A stretch of DNA of 64,000 nucleotides from JBBQZU01 sp038207425 (GCA_038207425.1 JBBQZU010000013.1:1-64000); one strand, 5' to 3'. Counted from the first letter of the stretch, positions 1 through 8,847 are shown. Numbers and translations are program-made. The notes: a model not told the origin generated them from the sequence alone.

Positions 1-462
1 TCACAGCAATATCCACCTGAATTCCATCTTAGCCAAATCAAAATTTCCCCGAAAATACAGAAAATGAAGAAATTAACTCCAACCGCCCAGGTGATGGTTT
101 GGTTTTTAATTATTGATTGTTAATTACTTACACACACACACGAAAATGCTTGGATTCCTACCGGGTGGGCGTGTGGGTGAAATTTAATATTTTGGTAATA
201 TCCAGATAGTGGATTTCGTAGCATTGGGCGCTCCAAAACCAACGAAAGGAATTAAGATTTTGTGGCATATTGGGTGTTTCAATCGTGATTTTTTGCACTT
301 ACAACAAAAAAACCTTCTGCATCCGCTTCACCGAAAAGTAAACACTGCGAGCCTTGCCTATGAATGTCTGTTCACCCGTATGAGAAGGCAGAAATTCAAA
401 TGGTGCAATATTTCATTGCGCAAAGGTCAAAACACTAAATTTGCGCCCTCAACAAAGCTACC
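1..462. other. intergenic region before aspS
   Basis: No gene is supported here. The only sizeable reading frame (209-499, plus) runs into aspS and has low-complexity, non-protein-like content. The stretch holds a short CA dinucleotide run near 131-142 and, at its right end, the aspS promoter listed separately. The end of a gene lying to the left may touch the first bases, but I cannot show it. Confidence 0.6.
416..443 (+). promoter_or_regulatory. Bacteroidota-type promoter of aspS
   Basis: TAAATTTG at 436-443 matches the TAnnTTTG -7 element. A TTG at 416-418 lies 17 bases upstream as a -33 candidate. Transcription would start near 449, giving a leader of about 14 bases to the ATG at 463. 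Confidence 0.6.
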
Positions 463-2211
463 ATGCACCGAACAAATACTTGCGGCGAACTGCGCCTGAG
501 CGATAAAGGAAAAAAAATTACACTCGCCGGTTGGGTGCAGCGCTCCCGCGATTTGGGCGGAATGACTTTTGTAGACCTGCGCGACCGATATGGTATCACA
601 CAGCTAGTATTCAATATGGAGCACGATGCGGCACTTTGCGAAGCTGCGCGAAAGCTGGGCCGTGAATTTGTAATCAAGGCTACGGGGACCGTGAATGAGC
701 GCAGCAACAAAAATCCTAAAATGGCCACCGGCGATGTGGAAATAATGGTAGAAAAATTGGAACTCCTAAATGCCAGCAAAACACCCCCTTTCACCATAGA
801 AGACGATACCGATGGAGGCGACGAACTGCGCATGCAATACCGCTACCTCGACCTACGCCGCCGCACCGTGCAGGACAAGCTTATACTCCGCCACAAGCTG
901 GCTATTGCCACAAGGGCGTATATGGACAAGCTCGGATTTCTGGAAATAGAAACCCCTTACCTTATAAAATCCACCCCCGAAGGTGCACGTGACTTTGTGG
1001 TACCCAGCCGCATGAATCCGGGTGAGTTTTACGCATTGCCACAATCGCCTCAGACTTTTAAGCAATTGCTGATGGTATCGGGCTACGACCGCTACTTTCA
1101 GATAGTGCGCTGCTTTCGCGATGAAGACCTGCGCGCCGACCGGCAACCGGAGTTTACGCAGATTGACTGCGAGATGGCTTTTATAGAACAAGAAGATATT
1201 CTCAATACCTTCGAAGGGCTTACAAAACACCTTTTTAAGGAAATATTGGGCGTGACGCTACCCGACTTTCAGCGGATGGACTATGCCACAGCCATGGAAA
1301 AGTACGGCATCGATAAGCCCGACCTGCGCTTTGGCATGGAGTTTCAGGACTGCTCGGCTTTCGCCAAATGGCATGGCTTCAATGTATTCGACAGCGCCGA
1401 AGCTGTGCTTGGCATCGTGGTGCAAGGCCAAGCAGAGTATACCCGCAAGCAGATTGATGCGCTTACCGATTGGGTGAAGCGCCCGCAAATTGGTGCCAAA
1501 GGCCTGGTATACATCCGCTATCAGGGCGAAGGAATTGTTAAATCATCAGTCGATAAATTTTACTCGCCCGAAGTACTCGAAGCCTGGTGCAAGGGAGTCG
1601 GTGCTAAACCCGGCGATCTTTTGCTGGTGCTGAGCGGTACACTTGACGCTACGAGAAAACAACTCGGCGAACTCCGCCTGCACTTGGGCCGTGAGCTTGA
1701 CCTTCGCAATCCCAATATATTCACGCCGCTCTGGGTAGTAGACTTTCCGCTGCTTGAATGGAACGAAGAAGCAGCACGCCACTTTGCCATGCACCATCCA
1801 TTTACATCTCCAAAACCCGAAGACATACATCTGCTCGATACCGAACCGGGTAAGGTGCGCGCCAATGCATATGACCTCGTAATAAACGGAGTAGAAATAG
1901 GTGGTGGCTCAGTGCGTATTCACGACAGGGCGCTTCAATCAAAAATGTTCGATATCCTTAACTTCACCCGCGAAGAAGCCCAGACCCAGTTTGGCTTTTT
2001 GATGAATGCTTTTGAATTCGGCGCACCTCCCCATGGTGGTATCGCATTTGGTTTTGACAGACTTTGCTCCATGATGGGTGGCTCAGAAACCATACGCGAC
2101 TATATCGCATTCCCGAAAAACAATTCAGGCCGCGACGTGATGATTGATGCACCTGCACCTATTCACAAAGAGCAACTCGATGAGTTGAGTCTGAGCGTAA
2201 AAACAAAGTAG
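463..2211 (+). CDS. aspS: aspartate--tRNA ligase
   Basis: Class II aminoacyl-tRNA synthetase that charges tRNA-Asp with aspartate in the cytoplasm. The 582 residues match the length of bacterial-type AspRS, which carry an N-terminal OB-fold anticodon-binding domain (about residues 1-110), the catalytic core and an inserted GAD domain. The motif 2 region FRDEDLRADRQPEF and the C-terminal GIAFGFDRL motif 3 are both visible. The start ATG lies just after a well-placed promoter, and the N-terminus MHRTNTCGELR is typical. It appears to be a single-gene unit, since the next gene is on the opposite strand. A close archaeal-type or AsnRS alternative is unlikely given the length. Confidence 0.97.
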   Translation: MHRTNTCGELRLSDKGKKITLAGWVQRSRDLGGMTFVDLRDRYGITQLVFNMEHDAALCEAARKLGREFVIKATGTVNERSNKNPKMATGDVEIMVEKLELLNASKTPPFTIEDDTDGGDELRMQYRYLDLRRRTVQDKLILRHKLAIATRAYMDKLGFLEIETPYLIKSTPEGARDFVVPSRMNPGEFYALPQSPQTFKQLLMVSGYDRYFQIVRCFRDEDLRADRQPEFTQIDCEMAFIEQEDILNTFEGLTKHLFKEILGVTLPDFQRMDYATAMEKYGIDKPDLRFGMEFQDCSAFAKWHGFNVFDSAEAVLGIVVQGQAEYTRKQIDALTDWVKRPQIGAKGLVYIRYQGEGIVKSSVDKFYSPEVLEAWCKGVGAKPGDLLLVLSGTLDATRKQLGELRLHLGRELDLRNPNIFTPLWVVDFPLLEWNEEAARHFAMHHPFTSPKPEDIHLLDTEPGKVRANAYDLVINGVEIGGGSVRIHDRALQSKMFDILNFTREEAQTQFGFLMNAFEFGAPPHGGIAFGFDRLCSMMGGSETIRDYIAFPKNNSGRDVMIDAPAPIHKEQLDELSLSVKTK

Positions 2212-2277
2212 TTAGAACCATCCTACTCGACCATTAGAGTTGAAGGGCTATGAAAGGTTGTGATAAACTTGCTCAGT

Positions 2278-2775
2278 CTATTCACGAATTGTGATAGTTT
2301 CTGTTTTGGTGCATGTTTGAATAGCACCCTTACAGCCTGTGCAAAAACAATTGGTTCCTACAGTGTATAGATTACAACCTTGAGTACAACCTTCACATTT
2401 GCAGGTTTTGGTGGTTGATATAGTTAGGTAGTCATCAATTTCCTGAAGCAATGTTGCACACTCAATAGTTTCGTCAGGCGAAGTTCCAATTAAAAACTGT
2501 GCTGTCAGACCCATTTCATCCGGTTCACTTTGAATCACTTTAAAATCGCCAAATGAAATGTTTTCTTCGTGTTCGAAGAGATCATTCCACATTCTCATTG
2601 CTATTTCTTCATTTGCGATTTCTGGTTTACCATCTGCAATTATGCGAATATTGTACTGAGTAAAAACCGAACCCGATTTGGCCAAAGTACGGGATGCTTC
2701 GGTATTCTCTGTCGCTTCGTCACTTGCACAAGCCACGAACATAAGCACGATGAAAATAAAGTTTAAAGTCTTCAT
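2278..2775 (-). CDS. cysteine-rich putative lipoprotein
   Basis: I do not recognise the family. The 165-residue protein begins with a short lipoprotein signal ending in a lipobox (FVAC, Cys16), so it is probably lipid-anchored on the periplasmic or outer-membrane side. The middle has mixed alpha/beta character with no motif I know. The last 35 residues hold eight cysteines in two CxCxxC groups (CKCEGC and CFCTGC) plus two single cysteines. Such spacing suits metal binding or a disulfide-locked knob; this is inference. It is convergent with aspS, and a 157-base gap separates it from the next minus-strand gene, so it is probably transcribed alone. The start is the only ATG before the signal sequence. 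Confidence 0.7.
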   Translation of the reverse strand: MKTLNFIFIVLMFVACASDEATENTEASRTLAKSGSVFTQYNIRIIADGKPEIANEEIAMRMWNDLFEHEENISFGDFKVIQSEPDEMGLTAQFLIGTSPDETIECATLLQEIDDYLTISTTKTCKCEGCTQGCNLYTVGTNCFCTGCKGAIQTCTKTETITIRE

Positions 2776-2932
2776 GATGATGTATTTAAACGTTAAATTT
2801 CAATACAAAACAATAATAAATTTGGTTTGAAAAAAAATAATGTAACACCTACTAACAAATCAGCGGGGTAATTATTTGACGTGTTGAAAGCCGCGATATC
2901 TGAATTGAATCATCTACTACACGGCAAAAATT

Positions 2933-3406
2933 CTACCACACATACCTCACCGAAAGGCCGAACACTTCGCCTGTGGCGCCATCGGTTGCGGTAAAGCTTA
3001 CCGATGGTTTAATATCGAGCGAAATATTGAATGGCAGCGCAGGAAAAACATATTCCACGCCGGCAATAATGTCTACACCCACATTTACAAAAAGCATTGC
3101 ATCGTTTGCACTATCGGCGCTTCGGCGGTGATATCCAAGGTGCGGCCCTCCACCGAAATACCAGATAAGATCGGTTTTGCCAATAGGGTAATACCTCTCG
3201 TACAAGCCGGTAATTATGGGGCCTCCCCAGCGAAAGGTGAGTATAACTTCAATGGCGTGCTTCTCTGTTTGCATTTGCCGGAAGGTAAACCCGCTTGAAG
3301 CAGCCCAACGAGCCCCACCTGAGTTGTGGTACGGCTGAGCACTACAAAAAAAGAAGCACCCAATAAGTGCTCCTGTAAGAATGATGCGAATTGCAAATAC
3401 CTTCAT
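2933..3406 (-). CDS. small exported outer-membrane-barrel-like protein
   Basis: Unassigned protein of 157 residues. An N-terminal signal peptide (hydrophobic about residues 6-22, cleavage probably after CSAQ) is followed by alternating hydrophobic strands rich in glycine and aromatic residues. It ends in an aromatic residue (SVRYVW), as outer-membrane beta-barrels often do. A single small eight-stranded barrel would fit the length; this is inference. The gene starts 8 bases after hppD ends, so the two are probably co-transcribed, although a functional link with tyrosine catabolism is not obvious. Confidence 0.6.
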   Translation of the reverse strand: MKVFAIRIILTGALIGCFFFCSAQPYHNSGGARWAASSGFTFRQMQTEKHAIEVILTFRWGGPIITGLYERYYPIGKTDLIWYFGGGPHLGYHRRSADSANDAMLFVNVGVDIIAGVEYVFPALPFNISLDIKPSVSFTATDGATGEVFGLSVRYVW

Positions 3407-3414
3407 ACTACCTG

Positions 3415-4557
3415 TTAAAGCGTACCCCGCAGCTCCTGCTCACGCTCTATGGCTTCGAATAGCGCTTTGAAATTGCCCTTGCCAAAACTCTGGGCTCCTT
3501 TGCGCTGAATAATTTCAAAAAACATGGTGGGTCTGTCGACTATAGGCTTGGTAAAAATCTGAAGCAAGTAGCCTTCATCGTCGCGGTCTATAAGTACTCC
3601 AAGCTCGCGCAGGGGCTCCAGGTCTTCGTCAATATGGCCCACGCGATCGAGCACCGTTTCATAGTAAATGGCAGGTACCCTTAGAAATTCTACTCCGCGG
3701 TTGCGCAGGGCAGTTACAGTTTCTATAATATTGTCCGTGGCAAGAGCAATATGTTGCACACCTGCGCCTTGGTAGAAGTCGATGTACTCTTCAATCTGCG
3801 ATTTCTTTTTACCTTCGGCGGGTTCATTTATCGGGAATTTTATACGGCCGTTTCCATTGCTCATCACCTTGCTCATAAGGGCGGTGTAATCGGTACTGAT
3901 GTCTTTATCATCGAATGAAATAAGTTGCGCAAACCCCATTACGCGGGCGTAGAAATCAACCCATTTGTTCATCTCACCCCAGCCTACATTGCCTACCATA
4001 TGGTCAATGTACTTCAGGCCAACCGGTGCTGGATTGTAATCACTTTTCCAGGCTTTGAATCCAGGGAGAAATGCGCCGTTGTATCCACTTCGCTGCACGA
4101 AAATGTGTACGGTTTCGCCGTAGGTATAAATTCCAGAGCGCACCACAAATCCATTTGCATCCTCTTCGCGGGTGGGTTTCATAAACGATTTGGCACCGCG
4201 CGATGTGGTTTCTTCCCAGGCACGGGCAGCATCGTCAACCCAAAGGGCAATGACTTTTACCCCGTCGCCGTGCTTTACTATATGTTCATTTATTGGACTG
4301 GTTGGCGTAAGCGGTGTAGTGAGTACCAAGCGAATCTTATCTTGTTCCAACACATAACTGGCGCGGTCCTTCATGCCAGTTTCCAGGCCGGCATAAGCCA
4401 GCGGTTGAAATCCAAAAGCCGTTTGATAGTAATGTGCCGATTGCTTTGCATTGCCTACATAAAGTTCTACATAGTCGGTGCCGTTGATAGGCAAAAAGTC
4501 TTCAGCATCTGCAAATAACTTCTTAAGATTCAAGGGTTCTTCGGTGGGATTATTCAT
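3415..4557 (-). CDS. hppD: 4-hydroxyphenylpyruvate dioxygenase
   Basis: Converts 4-hydroxyphenylpyruvate to homogentisate, the second step of tyrosine catabolism, using Fe(II) and oxygen. The 380-residue protein has the two-barrel vicinal-oxygen-chelate layout. The iron ligands of the C-terminal half are visible as His in YIDHMVGN, His in GVQHIAL and Glu in MFFEIIQRKG. The product is the substrate of the homogentisate dioxygenase encoded at 6598-7755 on the same strand. A TAnnTTTG element lies 18-25 bases upstream of the ATG. The long NPTEEPLNLKK leader before the first barrel is usual in Bacteroidota members of the family. Confidence 0.95.
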   Translation of the reverse strand: MNNPTEEPLNLKKLFADAEDFLPINGTDYVELYVGNAKQSAHYYQTAFGFQPLAYAGLETGMKDRASYVLEQDKIRLVLTTPLTPTSPINEHIVKHGDGVKVIALWVDDAARAWEETTSRGAKSFMKPTREEDANGFVVRSGIYTYGETVHIFVQRSGYNGAFLPGFKAWKSDYNPAPVGLKYIDHMVGNVGWGEMNKWVDFYARVMGFAQLISFDDKDISTDYTALMSKVMSNGNGRIKFPINEPAEGKKKSQIEEYIDFYQGAGVQHIALATDNIIETVTALRNRGVEFLRVPAIYYETVLDRVGHIDEDLEPLRELGVLIDRDDEGYLLQIFTKPIVDRPTMFFEIIQRKGAQSFGKGNFKALFEAIEREQELRGTL

Positions 4558-4574
4558 GGCAGGTAGTATTTGGC

Positions 4575-4582
4575 CAAAGGTA
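4575..4582 (-). promoter_or_regulatory. -7 element upstream of hppD
   Basis: TACCTTTG on the minus strand, 18 bases before the hppD start codon, matches TAnnTTTG. I see no convincing -33 TTG at the usual distance. Confidence 0.5.
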
Positions 4583-4650
4583 CGAAAAGGGGTATAAAGA
4601 TGCAGTGTTTCATCAGGACATTTCGCTCATGGATACCATTCTTATTTAGG

Positions 4651-4682
4651 TTTGAATACACCTCGGGGATGAAATAAATTTG
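4651..4682 (+). promoter_or_regulatory. promoter-like site with no obvious adjacent gene
   Basis: TTTG at 4651-4654, 20 bases of spacer, then TAAATTTG at 4675-4682. This is a good match to the Bacteroidota housekeeping promoter, but the nearest credible start codon is about 200 bases downstream at 4889. It may make a long leader or a small RNA. Confidence 0.4.
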
Positions 4683-4888
4683 CCATATGACCATTTAAAA
4701 CACCCGTTTATCTGGATTTATTCTTCGCCATTTAACAACCAAGTCCATAGATCGGATGTGCGCAAATCAATAGATGCAGCACCCTTGAGGGGGGGGGTAT
4801 TAAACTTTTTTACTACTTTAGTTAGCACCTACAAAAACTGCCTATGCCTGCCTCTGCCTTCAGGCCCTACTTTCGTTTAGAAACAAAT

Positions 4889-5338
4889 ATGCAACCCGAT
4901 GACGCCCAGAGCGCCCTCATCACTGCACTCAAGGAGAGCAACCCGTATCGCTTTGAGAGCGCGATTGTAAAAAAGCACATCGTATTGTCTATGCACAGAA
5001 AAATCCGCAAGTTTTGGTCGCCGCAACTTGATATATCCATTGCCAGTGATGAAGCAAGTGGTGCCCAGAGAACCATCATTCGTTGCCTCCTCGGCCCGGC
5101 TTCACAAGTATGGACGCTCTTTATGTTTTTCTATGGTTTCGCGGGCTTTGCATTGCTCGTTGGCCTGATGATCGCAAGTACGCAATATACCCTTCACTAT
5201 GATTTGTGGGGTTTATGGGTAGCGCTTTTCGGGATCGTTCTAGGAGCGTCAATGTTCATCGCAGCGCAGGTAGGCAAGGGCATTGCACGGTCCGAAATGC
5301 TGCTTATGAAAGAATTTGTGGAATCGGTGAAATGGTAA
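4889..5338 (+). CDS. two-helix membrane protein of unknown function
   Basis: Unrecognised protein of 149 residues. A hydrophilic N-terminal half with many charged residues is followed by two hydrophobic segments (about residues 75-97 and 107-127) and a short cytoplasm-like tail. An upstream in-frame ATG exists at 4844, but a TACTTTCG promoter-like box lies at 4868-4875, between the two candidates. A transcript from that box would begin near 4881, so I chose the ATG at 4889. The gene stands alone between hppD and a glycosyltransferase 61 bases downstream, and could be co-transcribed with the latter. Confidence 0.6.
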   Translation: MQPDDAQSALITALKESNPYRFESAIVKKHIVLSMHRKIRKFWSPQLDISIASDEASGAQRTIIRCLLGPASQVWTLFMFFYGFAGFALLVGLMIASTQYTLHYDLWGLWVALFGIVLGASMFIAAQVGKGIARSEMLLMKEFVESVKW

Positions 5339-5399
5339 AAGTTTTCAACCCATAGAAATTATTACCCCGCTGTTGCATTACTTTTAGGCTCTACAGCCT

Positions 5400-6569
5400 A
5401 TGAAAGTCACCGTCGTATGCGCTCATTATCTGCCACAGTTTGGCTACATAGAAGTGCATCTTGCAAAGGCTTTCGCCGAAGTAGGGCATGAAGTGTGCGT
5501 AGTAACGAGCAGCGCCGTTCCGGCATATCTGGTACATCTGCACCCAAAAATAAAGCCGGGCCAATTTAAAGACGGCGCCATTTGCATAACAAGGTTAAAA
5601 CCTATACTCACTGTAGGTCAGATTGCCATTTCAAAAGGTGTGGCACAGGCTGTAACCAGAAATATTCCCGATCTGATTATTGTCATTGGTGCGGGCAAAT
5701 ATTTTCCGAAAGCGGTTTACCATCTTTCAATTCCGGTGATCACCCTCTTTGGCGACAATTCACAAAACCATATTGAAGATTCGCAAATTAACCGGCTCAA
5801 AACCCGATTGCTTTTCAAGCTGTTCAAGCTGCCTGTATATAAACTTGCCATACACAAAAGCCACAAACTGGTAGCATATACACCTGAAAGTTTTTGTGCA
5901 GCCGGACGTTTTCTAGGTCAAAAAGAAAGGGATTTTCTTGCCACCCAAAAGAATTTTATCAGTCTTGGATTTTCACAACATCAGTTCTATTTCGACAAGC
6001 AAATACGTGAAACTACAAGACGTAAATTCGGATTTAGAAATTCTGATATTGTGGTAATTACTGCCACACGTGTAGTACCGCAAAAGCAACTCGAAAGCTA
6101 TATTGAGCATTTCGTACAGTGCGGTGCGCGCGTTCGCTGGCTGGTAGTGGGTGGCGACGACGGAACCTACGCGCAGTCATTTGCCGAAAAGGCACAGAAG
6201 GCACTCGGAGATGCCCGATTTACCATGGTGCCTTTCTGCAAGCGCGAAGATTTAAATGCACTACTTTGTGCCGCCGATGTGGCATTCTATTCAGTAACAG
6301 CTATAACTGTGTACGAGGCGCTGGGCGCCGGACTACCATGTATACTCCCACCCGACCGAAGCCTTAGCCATCTGATAGCCATGCCCGAACTGGCGCTTTC
6401 TTTTGAAATAGCCGATACAAGAAGCATAGCTGCTAAAGTGCAGGCTTTTTCACTCTTTGATGAAGATGGTATTCATAACCCTTCCTTTCGCGAAAAAAGA
6501 ACCTTGCTCGCGAGGGAGCATTTCAGTTGGGAAGGTATTGCCGGAAGGCTGATAGAAATGGCGCGGTAA
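5400..6569 (+). CDS. glycosyltransferase, GT4-like GT-B fold
   Basis: Probably transfers a sugar from a nucleotide-sugar donor to a lipid or polysaccharide acceptor at the cytoplasmic face of the membrane; donor and acceptor are unknown. The 389 residues show two Rossmann-like halves. The N-terminal half starts MKVTVVCAHYLPQ with the acceptor-side glycine-rich segment. The C-terminal half has a VVITATRVVPQKQLESYI segment and the late acidic motif YEALGAGLPCILP, which corresponds to the EX7E region that holds the donor in GT4 enzymes. No transmembrane segment is apparent. It is not in a polysaccharide cluster, so the pathway cannot be named. A near-consensus TACTTTTA lies 14-21 bases upstream. 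Confidence 0.8.
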   Translation: MKVTVVCAHYLPQFGYIEVHLAKAFAEVGHEVCVVTSSAVPAYLVHLHPKIKPGQFKDGAICITRLKPILTVGQIAISKGVAQAVTRNIPDLIIVIGAGKYFPKAVYHLSIPVITLFGDNSQNHIEDSQINRLKTRLLFKLFKLPVYKLAIHKSHKLVAYTPESFCAAGRFLGQKERDFLATQKNFISLGFSQHQFYFDKQIRETTRRKFGFRNSDIVVITATRVVPQKQLESYIEHFVQCGARVRWLVVGGDDGTYAQSFAEKAQKALGDARFTMVPFCKREDLNALLCAADVAFYSVTAITVYEALGAGLPCILPPDRSLSHLIAMPELALSFEIADTRSIAAKVQAFSLFDEDGIHNPSFREKRTLLAREHFSWEGIAGRLIEMAR

Positions 6570-6597
6570 GCTGAATTCATTTCACCCGAACCGGATA

Positions 6598-7755
6598 TCA
6601 CTCCATCCAGCTTTCCCAGTACTTATCGTCGGTAAGTGCCAGCGCTTGTTTGGTAATTTTTAATGGCTTAAAAGTATCGACCATTACAGCGAGCTCGCCT
6701 GTTTCCTTCTGCCCAATGCTGCGCTCCGTCGCACCCGGGTGCGGCCCGTGGGGTATGCCTGCAGGGTGAAGTGACATATAGCCCTTCTCAATATGATTGC
6801 GGCTCATAAAGTCGCCATCTACATAATACAGCACCTCATCACTATCTATATTGCTATGGTTATAAGGCGCCGGAATAGAATCAGGATGGTAATCGTAAAG
6901 ACGCGGACAAAAAGAGCAGATCACAAAATTGTGCGCTTCGAAAGTTTGGTGCACGGGTGGCGGCTGATGCACCCTTCCGGTGATGGGTTCAAAATCTTTG
7001 ATATTGAAAGCGTATGGATAGTTGTACCCATCCCAGCCAACCACATCAAAGGGATGCGAGGCATATACATAGTGGTGTAGGTGGTCCTGCTTACGAATCT
7101 TCATGAGAAATTCACCTTTCTCTTCAATCGTATTCAGCACCGATGGTCGGCGAATATCACGTTCGCAAAAAGGACTGTGCTCAAGCAACTGTCCAAAGTA
7201 GTTTCGGTATCTTTTAGGGGTATATACCGGGCTGAAAGAAGTAACAATAAAAAGTCTGTTGTCACTGTCATTGAATTCCATTTGATAAATCATACCCCGT
7301 GGCAATACTAGATAGTCGCCATAGCCAAACGGTATATTGCCAAGCATGGTTTTCAGGGTACCTTCTCCTTTGTGAACGAAAATCACTTCATCAGCATCTG
7401 CATTTTTGTAGAAATAATCGGTCATTGATTTCCGCGGCGCAGCGAGTTCAATGTACACATCGCTATTCACGAGCACGGGTACGCGGCTTTCCAGATAATC
7501 ATCGACAGGTGCCACCTTCATACCCTCAAACATGTACGCCTTCAGATTGAATCCTATGGCTATTTCAGGGCTCACATTCTTTACCGCACCAACAGACTTG
7601 ACCATGGTAGGGCGGTGCAGATGGTACAGCAGCGACGACATGCCACTGAATCCTTCAGTGCCAAAAAGTTGCTCATAGTGTATGTTGCCGTCGGGCTTTC
7701 TGAATACGGTGTGCCGCTTGTGCGGAATTTTACCGAGTTGGTGGTAGAAAGGCAT
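6598..7755 (-). CDS. hmgA: homogentisate 1,2-dioxygenase
   Basis: Opens the aromatic ring of homogentisate to maleylacetoacetate with a non-haem iron, the step directly after HppD in tyrosine and phenylalanine breakdown. The 385-residue length fits the shorter bacterial form. The C-terminal cupin shows the characteristic HPAGIPHGPHPGATE stretch and the upstream EVLYYVDGDF segment. Homologues normally begin at the N-terminal MPFYHQLGKIPHKRHT. It is convergent with the glycosyltransferase and divergent from tdh, and a TATATTTG box lies 27-34 bases upstream. Isomerase and fumarylacetoacetase genes to complete the pathway are not in the window. Confidence 0.95.
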   Translation of the reverse strand: MPFYHQLGKIPHKRHTVFRKPDGNIHYEQLFGTEGFSGMSSLLYHLHRPTMVKSVGAVKNVSPEIAIGFNLKAYMFEGMKVAPVDDYLESRVPVLVNSDVYIELAAPRKSMTDYFYKNADADEVIFVHKGEGTLKTMLGNIPFGYGDYLVLPRGMIYQMEFNDSDNRLFIVTSFSPVYTPKRYRNYFGQLLEHSPFCERDIRRPSVLNTIEEKGEFLMKIRKQDHLHHYVYASHPFDVVGWDGYNYPYAFNIKDFEPITGRVHQPPPVHQTFEAHNFVICSFCPRLYDYHPDSIPAPYNHSNIDSDEVLYYVDGDFMSRNHIEKGYMSLHPAGIPHGPHPGATERSIGQKETGELAVMVDTFKPLKITKQALALTDDKYWESWME

Positions 7756-7781
7756 AATTTTTCAAATGGTGGGTGATTGTG

Positions 7782-7789
7782 CAAATATA
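7782..7789 (-). promoter_or_regulatory. -7 element upstream of hmgA
   Basis: TATATTTG on the minus strand, 27 bases before the hmgA ATG, matches TAnnTTTG exactly. Confidence 0.55.
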
Positions 7790-7860
7790 TCAATAAGGGA
7801 GCTTATTTGGCGTAAGCTTTCGCAAAACGAAAAAGCCGATGAGGCGATAAAGCAATTGTG

Positions 7861-7868
7861 TAATTTCG
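7861..7868 (+). promoter_or_regulatory. -7-like element upstream of tdh
   Basis: TAATTTCG, a one-base variant of TAnnTTTG, ends 28 bases before the tdh ATG. No clear -33 partner is seen. Confidence 0.35.
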
Positions 7869-7896
7869 CGATCGTATTCAATCAAAATACACCTAC

Positions 7897-8847
7897 ATGT
7901 CAGAACATATTCTTGTAATTGGAGCTGCTGGTCAGATTGGCACCGAGCTCGTGGAAGCCTTGCGCAAAAACCATGGAATCGATAGAGTTATAGCATCAGA
8001 CATACACAGTAAACCGTCAGGTGTGCTGGCCAATGGCATTTATGAGCAGGTAGATGTGCTCAATAAAGAACAGCTTTTTCGGGTGGTAAGTCGTTATAAA
8101 ACCAGTGAAGTGTACCACCTTGCAGCGCTGCTTTCGGCTACAGCCGAGCAAAATCCAGGTTTCGGGTGGGAATTAAATATGAACGGTTTGTCGAACGTAC
8201 TCGACCTGGCGCGCGAAGGCCATATAAAGCGAATATTCTGGCCAAGCTCCATAGCGGTATTCGGACCAAATACCCCAAAAATCATGACCCCGCAGCGCAC
8301 GGTAATGGAGCCTACCACAGTGTACGGCATAACCAAAGTAGCCGGTGAAAGTTGGTGCGAATATTATCACAACCGTTATGGCACTGATATACGCAGCGTG
8401 CGCTTTCCAGGAGTGATAGGGTACAAAAGCGCTCCCGGTGGAGGCACTACCGATTATGCGGTGCATATATTTCACGAAGCGCTCAAATCGGGACACTACG
8501 ATTGCTTTCTGAGCAATGACGCTGAGCTCCCTATGATGTATATGCCCGATGCTGTAAAGGCTGTACTCGAAATTATGGCTGCCCCAACTGAGAAAATAAA
8601 AGTGCGAACGAGCTATAATATTGCCGGCTGCTCATTCACACCGGCAGTGCTTGCCGACAGAATCAAGCAGCGCATGCCCCAGTTTACCATTGGCTACAAA
8701 CCTGATTTTCGCAACGCTATTGCCCATAGCTGGCCATCAAGTCTCGACGATACCATGGCTCGCAATGACTGGGGTTGGAAGCCTGAATACGACATCGACA
8801 ATATCGTAGACGATATGCTGCTTCACTTGCGTGAAATGGTGGCCTGA
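7897..8847 (+). CDS. tdh: L-threonine 3-dehydrogenase, epimerase (SDR) type
   Basis: Oxidises L-threonine to 2-amino-3-ketobutyrate with NAD+, in the first step of conversion to glycine and acetyl-CoA. It belongs to the extended short-chain dehydrogenase group, not the zinc-dependent Tdh. The 316 residues show the NAD-binding GAAGQIG near the start, the FWPSSIAVFGP segment, the catalytic YGITK, and the RFPGVIGYKSAPGGGTTDYAVHIF region that is distinctive for this threonine dehydrogenase subgroup. A generic sugar epimerase is the alternative, but the latter segment argues against it. No kbl partner gene is adjacent. Confidence 0.85.
   Translation: MSEHILVIGAAGQIGTELVEALRKNHGIDRVIASDIHSKPSGVLANGIYEQVDVLNKEQLFRVVSRYKTSEVYHLAALLSATAEQNPGFGWELNMNGLSNVLDLAREGHIKRIFWPSSIAVFGPNTPKIMTPQRTVMEPTTVYGITKVAGESWCEYYHNRYGTDIRSVRFPGVIGYKSAPGGGTTDYAVHIFHEALKSGHYDCFLSNDAELPMMYMPDAVKAVLEIMAAPTEKIKVRTSYNIAGCSFTPAVLADRIKQRMPQFTIGYKPDFRNAIAHSWPSSLDDTMARNDWGWKPEYDIDNIVDDMLLHLREMVA

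Larger units (their letters stand above)
4558..4888. other. intergenic region between hppD and a membrane protein gene
   Basis: No gene is supported. A frame at 4680-4880 (66 codons, TTG start) has a protein-unlike composition and overlaps the likely promoter of the next gene. The region holds the hppD promoter, a second strong plus-strand promoter match at 4651-4682, a run of nine G near 4788-4797, and TACTTTCG at 4868-4875 just before the next gene. Confidence 0.5.

Noticed and set aside
131..142. CA dinucleotide run as a functional repeat
   Set aside because: Too short and with no context to support a role.
209..499. 96-codon frame before aspS
   Set aside because: Overlaps the aspS promoter and start; composition is not protein-like.
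3925..4518. 197-codon plus-strand frame
   Set aside because: Antisense shadow of hppD.
4680..4880. 66-codon frame after a good promoter
   Set aside because: TTG start inside the -7 box itself and no protein-like pattern; a transcript there is possible, this protein is not supported.
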